Below, one piece after another: positions 54,021 to 60,916 of a stretch of DNA of 64,000 nucleotides. Origin of the DNA: an uncultured Clostridia bacterium (GTDB taxonomy: Bacteria; Bacillota; Clostridia; Christensenellales; UBA1242); the NCBI GenBank assembly GCA_937925475.1, contig CALEWH010000022.1:96346-160345 (forward strand). The letters are read 5' to 3'. Under the pieces are notes generated by a model. The model saw only the letters and a list, made by a program, of their open reading frames with translations. It was not told the origin of the DNA and made no database searches. A program made the position numbers and the translations under genes. Position 1 is the stretch's first letter, and each line of letters starts with the position of its first letter.

Positions 54021-54800
54021 ATGAAAAAATTTTTAAAGGTCATCGCCAAATTATTTGTCACTTTGCTCGGGATTGCGGGACTGCTCATAATTATTTATTT
54101 TATCCTTAAAAAAACCGGCGCTCTTGATAAAATTGACGATGTCACCGACCTTAAAAACACTATAAAAAGTTATGGGATTTGGAGCAGACTATTTTTCTTT
54201 GCGCTCCAATTTTTGCAAGTAACCCTTATCCCGCTTCCATCGGCTTTGACTACTCTTGCCGGAACTATCGTTTTTGGGCCATTTCAAGCGTTTTTGATAA
54301 GCGTAATCGCTATATTTTTGGGCTCGCTGTTTGCGTTTTATCTTGGAAAAAAGTTTGGCAAACCGCTTGTGCGCTGGATTATCGGCGATAGTTATGACAA
54401 ACTCGAAGCCAATCTTAACAAGGGCAAATATATGTTTTTCCTTATGCTACTTTTCCCTTTCTTCCCCGACGATATGTTGTGCCTTCTTGTAGGCGCTACA
54501 AACATGACTTACAAGTTTTTTATAAACAGCGTGCTAATAGCCCGACCAATATCCATATTTTGTTTGTGCTTTGTAGGTAGCGGGCAAATCATTCCTTTCT
54601 CGGGTTGGGGCATACCTGTGTGGGCAATAATGATACTAAGCCTTATCACAATTATGATAATATCTATAAAAAAACAAAACGAAATCGAGCAGTTGCTTAG
54701 CAAACTCAACCGCAAAATAAAAATATATCAAGACGAAAAACAAATCAAAAAACTCAACCACTCCATCAAAAAGACCAAAACTAAAAAAACAAAAAACTAG
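54021..54800 (+). CDS. TVP38/TMEM64 (DedA-superfamily) membrane protein
   Basis: The 259-residue protein has about six membrane segments. The family core GTIVFGPFQAFLISVIAIFLGSLFAFYLGKKFG (in the middle, ~85-120) and the later FPFFPDDMLCLLVGATNM block mark it as a TVP38/VTT-domain protein. DedA/TVP38 relatives move phospholipid carriers or lipids across the membrane and support membrane homeostasis; the substrate here is not known. The C-terminus is a long basic tail (KIYQDEKQIKKLNHSIKK, then repeated Lys-Thr). No Shine-Dalgarno sequence precedes the ATG, and a TATAAT ends five bases ahead of it, so the mRNA may be leaderless. It is read opposite to its neighbours. Confidence 0.88.
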   Translation: MKKFLKVIAKLFVTLLGIAGLLIIIYFILKKTGALDKIDDVTDLKNTIKSYGIWSRLFFFALQFLQVTLIPLPSALTTLAGTIVFGPFQAFLISVIAIFLGSLFAFYLGKKFGKPLVRWIIGDSYDKLEANLNKGKYMFFLMLLFPFFPDDMLCLLVGATNMTYKFFINSVLIARPISIFCLCFVGSGQIIPFSGWGIPVWAIMILSLITIMIISIKKQNEIEQLLSKLNRKIKIYQDEKQIKKLNHSIKKTKTKKTKN

Positions 54801-54818
54801 GGAAATCCCTAGTTTTTA
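54792..54818. terminator. Bidirectional terminator between convergent genes
   Basis: AAACTAGGG/CCCTAGTTT stem with short loop and A/T runs on both sides, overlapping the end of the TVP38-like gene and the end of the 971-codon frame at 54809. Confidence 0.9.
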
Positions 54819-57718
54819 TTTGTGTTTATGTATTTTTTACGACGCTTTGCTGTGAAGTAGCAAATAGAAACTACTGCGCCCACAACCAAACCACTAAACA
54901 AAGCAATCCACATCATACTTGTTTTTTGGTTTTTCTCGACAACAACAATATATGTGGCGTTGGTGTCTGACGAAAAGACTTTTATCTTGCCGTCTGATAT
55001 AACATACTTGACTTCTTCGGTTTCTCCGCTCGAAGTTGTTTTGAGTATTCTAAGGTTTTTAAGATTTTTGATCCCGCTCGGAACACTCATATTAAGGCAG
55101 ATGTTTTTATCGTTTGCCGACGACAAAGTGTAAACATTTTTAACATCGTACAGTGCAGTTATGCTATTGATAGAAGATTGTTTTAGATTTATATTGCCTA
55201 TGTCAGACTTGCTTATTTTAACATCGTCGAGAGTATTAAAACCTTCTTCGCATACGATCGAACACTCAGGGCTATCTTCGTCACCAAAAACAATATTGTT
55301 GGTTTTGATGATGATTGTCGCAAAGTAGTCGTTGGCAGAAAAGTGGTTGGCATCGCCCGCCCACGACAATCTGACTTCGTGAATTCCCACCGATGTCAAG
55401 TCTGTCGGACAGAACGCGCTAACATTGTTTGCCAAAACCCCGTTTTTGTTATATACATATGCGGTGATTTTGACTTTTTCGCCATCATAAAGCTTGCTCT
55501 CTATGTAGTCAGCAACAATATAGCAGGCGGTTTTTGAAATGTTAAAATTGGTGCTATCATTTAGTAAAACATAGTTTTTGTCAACAACGACCGCAGTGGC
55601 TGTGTACACTGGCTCGTCGGCTGTGTTGGCGTTTAGTTTTGCGCCGAAAACCGACAATGCGACTGTCTCGCCTTTCTTGTTTGTGGCTGTTGCAGTAGGA
55701 ATGTGTTCTTTTCCGTCATATTCGAAATTAACTTCTCCCCACTTTACACTTACTGCTTGTTTTGTGATACTTAGGTCAAACTCAGTATGTCCTTCATCAA
55801 ATACAAAGTTTGGATTTGTAAGAACAAGTTTGTATCTATATCTTCCTACTTTATCGACCTTTTTAAGTTTTGACTCGTCTTCGCTAAGTGCGCGTTTTGG
55901 CGACAACTCGTGATACGAATTGTTTACTTTTTCATACACTATCTCTTCAACCATACTCTTGTCAAATCCGCACGAGTTTGTGTTTGAAGCAAAGTCAATT
56001 TCAGGAAAGTACGACTCGCCATACTCTATCTCTTTGTAGTTTGTATGATAATGGATGCCCACTTTGAAAGGAGTAACTGTGTATCTTCTCTCTTTTTCGC
56101 CTACAAGTTTGACAGTATCATTGTAGCGACTATTTAGCACAATCTTCACTACATAATTGCCAACATTATTTATGTCCGATCTTATAAGAGAACTGCCATC
56201 TAGTAGATATGTGTCTATTGCACAAACGCTTGCGTCCACTTCGTCAGACTCTATCACAACATTTGGAGTGATTTTGCCACCACTAAACACAAATGTGTTG
56301 ACATCAGACCACTTTATATTTACTACACGCTTTTCAATTGCAAAATCGCAAATATCTTCTATCTCAAAAGACTTGCCATTGTACGAAATAGTAGCGACAC
56401 ATTTTATCTTATAACTATTTGGCATAAGGTCGCAAATAATAGTGTTTTCAATTTCCTTCCAAGTTCCGTCATAAAGATAAAGTTTGGCACTCCAAGTATA
56501 CTTTGGCTCAACCCCACTTATCGTGTAAGACACTTGCACCTTGTCGCCATATTTGTATTTTTGTGATGCCAAGTCATCTTTAATAGAGTGAGTCAATGTT
56601 ATAAATGGATTTATAGTATGATATTTTGCATACACTTTAATATTAGTATCAGTGCCAACTTCGATACTATCTATCGGGCGACTATATTCGTCATCCAAAT
56701 ACCAGCCGTCAAAAACATTTTTCAAATCAAATGCATCAAGCGTAGGCAAAACATATCCGTCCTTTTCACAAAACTCGCTTTGGAGTTCTGCCGAAAACTT
56801 TGTATCGTCGTAAACATACTCAATAGAGTGTTTTCTCTCTATCCACTCAGCAGTGATAGTGATTTTGCCATTTTCAACAAGGCTTGTGTCCAAAACAAAA
56901 TCCTTGTCCACTACTTGACCGTTTGTTTTCCAAGCGACAAAGTCATAGTAGTCTAATACGGCACTAGGCAGAATGTAGTCAACATTTTCCACCCATTCAT
57001 TGTTTGAATACTCAAAGTCAAGTGGAAGACCCAACGCCTTATTTTGCGAACAAATCAATTTGCCATCAGAGACAAAATCTACTTGAACGCTATCATATGT
57101 AGGAGTGCTGGATTTGACAGACATAAACTGACTAAGCCCGCTCCAAACATCTTTTTTCTTGTAAAATTCGAGTGCTTCACTTGAAGAAAAATATATCGTA
57201 GGAGAAAGATCACTCAAACAATCGTTTTCAAGGATAGTATAACTATCTGTATCGCTATCGTATCTATTGACATATATTGTGTCAATGTGTGTTCCGCTTA
57301 GTGCTGCTTTGCCAATGCTTTCTAGGCTTGCTGGCAAATACAACTCACCACTAAGTGTAGAAGTATCCGATTTAAAACATCTTGCACTAATGTATTTTAG
57401 ATTGACAGCATCTGTAAGGTCGACACTACTTATCAAATCGGAGTTAAACTTTACATATCCATCTTCAACATTATATAGACTAGTAAGTCCCACGACTTTA
57501 TCGCCATCTATTTCTGCTGGAATTTTTAGTGTTCCGTCTACTAAGCTCTCGCTTGCAAAACCTTTGATTACTAGTCCACCATTTTCATCTAAAAATGTAT
57601 CAAAGTCACTCAAAGCATAAGCATTTGATTTGAAAGTGAGTGGAGATAAAAAAAGAAATATGCCTGACAAAGCCATAACATATTTTCCAAGTTTTGTCGC
57701 AAATATTTTACTAAACAT
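54809..57718 (-). CDS. BspA-type LRR / InlB-repeat surface protein with C-terminal membrane anchor
   Basis: The 969-residue protein has a signal peptide (KLGKYVMALSGIFLFLSPLTF, likely cut near NAYA-LS). An LRR_5/BspA-like region follows (~40-205; LYLPASLESIGKAALSGTHIDTIYV), then InlB-type beta-grasp units (~215-375; YDFVAWKTNG and FDGWYLDDEYS). Several MBG-like immunoglobulin-type domains follow (~380-820; SVKWGEVNFEYDGKEHIPTATA, and VRLSWAGDANHFSANDY). One membrane segment (~935-955) with a basic RRKK tail anchors the end; there is no LPxTG. It is a smaller relative of the giant protein in domain choice but anchored at the other end. ATG 57718 is preferred over GTG 57724, whose spacing to AAAGGA is only four bases. 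Ligand unknown. Confidence 0.85.
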   Translation of the reverse strand: MFSKIFATKLGKYVMALSGIFLFLSPLTFKSNAYALSDFDTFLDENGGLVIKGFASESLVDGTLKIPAEIDGDKVVGLTSLYNVEDGYVKFNSDLISSVDLTDAVNLKYISARCFKSDTSTLSGELYLPASLESIGKAALSGTHIDTIYVNRYDSDTDSYTILENDCLSDLSPTIYFSSSEALEFYKKKDVWSGLSQFMSVKSSTPTYDSVQVDFVSDGKLICSQNKALGLPLDFEYSNNEWVENVDYILPSAVLDYYDFVAWKTNGQVVDKDFVLDTSLVENGKITITAEWIERKHSIEYVYDDTKFSAELQSEFCEKDGYVLPTLDAFDLKNVFDGWYLDDEYSRPIDSIEVGTDTNIKVYAKYHTINPFITLTHSIKDDLASQKYKYGDKVQVSYTISGVEPKYTWSAKLYLYDGTWKEIENTIICDLMPNSYKIKCVATISYNGKSFEIEDICDFAIEKRVVNIKWSDVNTFVFSGGKITPNVVIESDEVDASVCAIDTYLLDGSSLIRSDINNVGNYVVKIVLNSRYNDTVKLVGEKERRYTVTPFKVGIHYHTNYKEIEYGESYFPEIDFASNTNSCGFDKSMVEEIVYEKVNNSYHELSPKRALSEDESKLKKVDKVGRYRYKLVLTNPNFVFDEGHTEFDLSITKQAVSVKWGEVNFEYDGKEHIPTATATNKKGETVALSVFGAKLNANTADEPVYTATAVVVDKNYVLLNDSTNFNISKTACYIVADYIESKLYDGEKVKITAYVYNKNGVLANNVSAFCPTDLTSVGIHEVRLSWAGDANHFSANDYFATIIIKTNNIVFGDEDSPECSIVCEEGFNTLDDVKISKSDIGNINLKQSSINSITALYDVKNVYTLSSANDKNICLNMSVPSGIKNLKNLRILKTTSSGETEEVKYVISDGKIKVFSSDTNATYIVVVEKNQKTSMMWIALFSGLVVGAVVSICYFTAKRRKKYINTNKN

Positions 57719-57855
57719 TAGCACTAAGTCCTTTTGTAAAAATCAAACCACGATTAGTATATCACTCTGAAAAGTATAATTCAACAAAAAACCACAATTC
57801 ACAACATTTTTCAACATATTGCTATGATTTTCACAAATTTTAGACAATAATCAAA

Positions 57856-57879
57856 CAAAAAAAGAGCCATCGGCCCTTT
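57856..57879 (-). terminator. Terminator after the guanylate-kinase-like gene
   Basis: AAAGGGCC/GGCTCTTT hairpin (minus strand, one G-U pair) followed by a run of T bases; it abuts the stop codon. Confidence 0.65.
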
Positions 57880-58717
57880 ATTTTTTATAACTCTTAGCAA
57901 TCTTCAACCATTCAGTTTGGTTTTGTTCGCTGTCGTCAATTTTCACATCTTCGTTTGTAAATTTTAGACAAGTATTTAGACCAAGTTTTTGCATTGCTAG
58001 ATATGTATTTACATTTTTAACAATATAGATGCGGTCGTTTTTAGATGCAACAACAACATCTTTTATCTTGCGACCTTTCTCAATCCTGCCCACAACTTTT
58101 TCAATTTCTTTTTCGCTTATCTCTTGGCACGAAACCCCACAAAGAATAGGCAAATTGTTTCGACAAGTATTGATAACACTTTCCACATGTCTATGCGACA
58201 ATTCTAGATCAGTGTTTTGCACAAGAAAATTGTAGAAAGGAATCATTCGATGTTCGTCACTGTACACGCTAAGACGGTCTTTGATACTTTTTCTGCTCTC
58301 ACCCCTTAGTTTTAGTCGCTTTTTTAGCACGCCTTTTTTCTCGGTCACAAATATAGAGTACATCGGCAAAGTATCTTTTAGTAAGTCTATGCAGTTTAGC
58401 ACGCCTTTTACTGTAAGGTCTTTAAGAAGTACTATCCCGTTATCCTTTTCACTTGTTATGCTCTCTTTGTCTACGCCATAATAGTTTCCATTAAAAATAT
58501 CGTATTCGAGCATAAGACCTTTGTTGATTTTATCTTCAAATTCTTCTTTGCTGACAAATTTGTATTGTCCAACTTTTCTATCACTATCACGCTTAGCACG
58601 AGTAGTGTTGCTTACTAAAAATTTGTAATCAGATTTATTTTCTACAAGTTTGTTTATGATAGTGTTTTTACCTGCGCCACTGCTTCCAGATATAAACACA
58701 ACTATACTTTCTGCCAT
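57878..58717 (-). CDS. Guanylate-kinase-like protein with ParB-like C-terminal extension
   Basis: The 279-residue protein opens with a guanylate kinase fold: P-loop FISGSSGAGKNTI (residues ~8-20), the NTTRAKRDSD GMP-binding block, FEDKINKGLMLEYDIFNGNYYGVDKESI, and a lid with LRGESRKSIKDRL. The core ends near residue 195. About 80 further residues (EIEKVVGRIEKGRKIKDVVV, YIVKNVNTYLAMQKLGLNTCLKF) resemble a ParB/sulfiredoxin-like N-domain without its usual Asp-Gly-His-Arg core. Normal guanylate kinases are about 200 residues. It may be a kinase with a regulatory module or a repurposed relative. The start ATG 58717 follows AAGGTGGG. Whether another gmk exists in the genome is unknown. Confidence 0.75.
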   Translation of the reverse strand: MAESIVVFISGSSGAGKNTIINKLVENKSDYKFLVSNTTRAKRDSDRKVGQYKFVSKEEFEDKINKGLMLEYDIFNGNYYGVDKESITSEKDNGIVLLKDLTVKGVLNCIDLLKDTLPMYSIFVTEKKGVLKKRLKLRGESRKSIKDRLSVYSDEHRMIPFYNFLVQNTDLELSHRHVESVINTCRNNLPILCGVSCQEISEKEIEKVVGRIEKGRKIKDVVVASKNDRIYIVKNVNTYLAMQKLGLNTCLKFTNEDVKIDDSEQNQTEWLKIAKSYKK

Positions 58718-58814
58718 AAAACCCACCTTTTTTGTAAAATAATTATACATTACTTTTTTATAAGGTACAAATGTTTTGTCGAAAAAATATACAAAAGTCT
58801 AGGTTTTGATTGAT

Positions 58815-59615
58815 TTAGGACTGCAAATACTTGTCATATCTGCCTTGCCAGTCTATCTCAAAACTATGTTTGTTTTTGTTTACATACTTTTCTAGATTTT
58901 TCTTGAAGTCCTTTGTGCTCTCGTTTGTGATTGCACTCATATGGTCTTCATAGTTTACTCTATTAAAGTCTATGAGTTTTGACTTGTTGGTGATATTTTC
59001 TTCGGTGTTTTCAAAAACATACTCCTTGTGGCAATCTTCGATAATGTCAATGAGTTTTTTATTGCTCTTTTTAAACAAACTCTTTAATGTGTACCTGTCG
59101 GTGTTTTCAGTGACAGCAAGTGCTAGGTCATATTTCTCCGCAGATACTCCGTTTTTGCTCGCTTGCTTAAAGTTTTGCAAGTCCTCAGTGCCTTCAATCA
59201 CACAACCATAAATATTGTTCTTCACAAAAAAACCATTTATCCTTTTGACAATATGTGTTTCCATTCCTTGATTTAGCCCCGACAAAACAGTCGCTTTGAC
59301 ACAGTTTTGGGCGTCTTTTTCTAGCCCCAAAAAACCACATTGTGCCGACAAAGTAAGTATCTTATCCACCGCATCACACGCTTTTAGCCCTACTAGATTT
59401 TCGTTTGTAAGCAGTATCTCCGCTTCGCTATTTAGTGGTCGAATATATTTCACCTTTTCTTTGCTATCGACCAACATCTCGATCCTAGGATTTATTTCTA
59501 TGCACACATAGTGTGTTTTGCCTGCGCGCGTGCCCAGCAAAATCGCCATAAGTCCGCCTCCCAAAAACACGATTATGACCAAAACTACTATTGCAATTTG
59601 CCCCGCCTTACTCAT
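58815..59615 (-). CDS. RsgI-like membrane protein (anti-sigma-I middle domain without N-terminal domain)
   Basis: The 266-residue protein has one N-terminal membrane segment (~7-28) and an outside domain. Residues ~35-110 (HYVCIEINPRIEMLVDSKEKV, then IRPLNSEAEILL, and a GFLGLEKD end) match the RsgI middle domain, which in clostridia and bacilli has the consensus of a D/E-x-NPS-I-E strand and a PLN-x-(D/E) turn. RsgI proteins normally carry a cytoplasmic anti-sigma-I domain before the membrane segment; here only about six residues precede it. The rest (~110-266) is charged and unrecognised. GGAGGAG lies five bases ahead of the ATG. It may sense something outside without the sigma-factor part, or act with a partner. 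Confidence 0.6.
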   Translation of the reverse strand: MSKAGQIAIVVLVIIVFLGGGLMAILLGTRAGKTHYVCIEINPRIEMLVDSKEKVKYIRPLNSEAEILLTNENLVGLKACDAVDKILTLSAQCGFLGLEKDAQNCVKATVLSGLNQGMETHIVKRINGFFVKNNIYGCVIEGTEDLQNFKQASKNGVSAEKYDLALAVTENTDRYTLKSLFKKSNKKLIDIIEDCHKEYVFENTEENITNKSKLIDFNRVNYEDHMSAITNESTKDFKKNLEKYVNKNKHSFEIDWQGRYDKYLQS

Positions 59616-59709
59616 ACTCTCCTCCTACAATTTAGTTTTACTCAAAAGACAAGTTTTATGTGTTTGGGGTGATTTTGCACACACTAAAAATATATTCTGC
59701 ATAAAATAG

Positions 59710-59738
59710 TTGAGTAAAAACAATATTTTGTGTACAAT
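59710..59738 (+). promoter_or_regulatory. Promoter of the uridine-kinase-like gene
   Basis: TTGAGT (59710-59715) and TACAAT (59733-59738) are 17 bases apart, directly ahead of GGTGAGG and the ATG at 59756. Confidence 0.7.
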
Positions 59739-59755
59739 ATTTTGGTGAGGTAGAA

Positions 59756-60730
59756 ATGGCAGGACAATATATAGATATCAAACTCAATAACAAGAAAATA
59801 AAAGACAATGTCGAAAAACTAATCCTTGACACTGAGAGCGCATATAGAGGTCAACTATTTAAAGTTGCGGATACAATACTAGAAAAAGGTGACATACAAG
59901 TTGTGCTTCTAGCAGGACCAAGTTGTGCGGGCAAAACTACTTCGGCAAATTTGCTTAAAGAGTGTTTTGAGAAAAGGGGCAAAGATGTCGTAACAATCAG
60001 TATGGACGACTTTTTCATTGACCGTGACAAAACCCCATTTTTGCCAAACGGACTAAGAGACCTTGACTCGCCAAATAGCGTAAATATGTCTCTTATGGAA
60101 GAGTGTTTTAAGTCGTTTTTCTCAGGCAAAACCACTACATTTCCTATCTACGACTTCAAGACCGGAACAAGTGCAAACACACATTTCCAACTTACTAAAA
60201 AATCAAACACTATCGTGATTTTTGAAGGATTGCACACACTTAATCCAGTGTTGTATAGCCATATCGGGACTGACAAATACTTTAAAATATATGTAAACAC
60301 CTTGACCGGATTTAGTAGCAATGAAGACACAATGAGTGCAAGAGAACTTCGCCTACTTAGACGAATGATAAGAGATGTCGACCGCAGAGATTTGTCACCA
60401 CAAACTACACTTAAAAACTGGCCAGCAGTGTGTGAAGCCGAAGACAAATACATCACACCTTTCGCAAACAATGCCGACATATTTATCGACACAACTCACG
60501 AGTTTGAACTTGGCGTCTTTAAAGAAGCCTTTGAAAGTCTAATCAAACGCCAAAAAGTAACTCCAAGCGAATATGTAAAATACAATGTTTTGCGTGACAG
60601 TGCCAAAGTTGACAGAGCATATTTGCCAAAGAGTTCGTTGATGTGGGAATTTGTTGACCCGCCAAAACACAAGAAAAAAATCCGCCCTGTTGTGGCAAAA
60701 CCTAGAAAGTCTTTACGAAACGAAAAGTAG
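59756..60730 (+). CDS. Uridine kinase / phosphoribulokinase-family nucleoside kinase
   Basis: The 324-residue protein has a P-loop kinase domain: Walker A LLAGPSCAGKTTSANLL (residues ~52-68), the VTISMDDFFIDRD block with the catalytic Asp, PIYDFKTGTSANTH, and VIFEGLHTLNP, all typical of uridine kinases. SARELRLLRRMIRDVDRRD is the lid. About 45 residues precede the P-loop and a basic tail (KHKKKIRPVVAKP) follows. Similar stand-alone or threonyl-tRNA-synthetase-like fused kinases are common in Clostridia; this one lacks a recognisable TGS domain. It should phosphorylate uridine or another nucleoside in salvage. It has its own promoter and is read alone on the plus strand. Confidence 0.88.
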   Translation: MAGQYIDIKLNNKKIKDNVEKLILDTESAYRGQLFKVADTILEKGDIQVVLLAGPSCAGKTTSANLLKECFEKRGKDVVTISMDDFFIDRDKTPFLPNGLRDLDSPNSVNMSLMEECFKSFFSGKTTTFPIYDFKTGTSANTHFQLTKKSNTIVIFEGLHTLNPVLYSHIGTDKYFKIYVNTLTGFSSNEDTMSARELRLLRRMIRDVDRRDLSPQTTLKNWPAVCEAEDKYITPFANNADIFIDTTHEFELGVFKEAFESLIKRQKVTPSEYVKYNVLRDSAKVDRAYLPKSSLMWEFVDPPKHKKKIRPVVAKPRKSLRNEK

Positions 60731-60847
60731 TTTTTATATCAGTGCATATTTGAAATGTATCTATTAAGGACTAGAAATAATAGGTTAAAAAACATAAAGT
60801 ATAAAAGAAATAAAAAAGAAAAAATAAAGAAAAAAGTATAAAAAGAA

Positions 60848-60880
60848 AAATAAAACTAGCGCCTGCTAGTTTTATTTTTT
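60848..60880. terminator. Bidirectional terminator after an A/G-rich gap
   Basis: AAAACTAGC/GCTAGTTTT hairpin with a four-base loop and A/T runs on both sides, between the convergent kinase and P-type ATPase genes. The 120 bases before it are an almost pure A-rich tract with scattered G and T and no coding signal. Confidence 0.9.
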
Positions 60881-60916
60881 ATCCATAATAATAATTTTTG
60901 ATTGTATACACTTTTG

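Noticed and set aside
60731..60851. A-rich tract as a possible repeat or origin element
   Set aside because: It is simple A-rich sequence without regular units, DnaA boxes or symmetry, and ends in an ordinary terminator.
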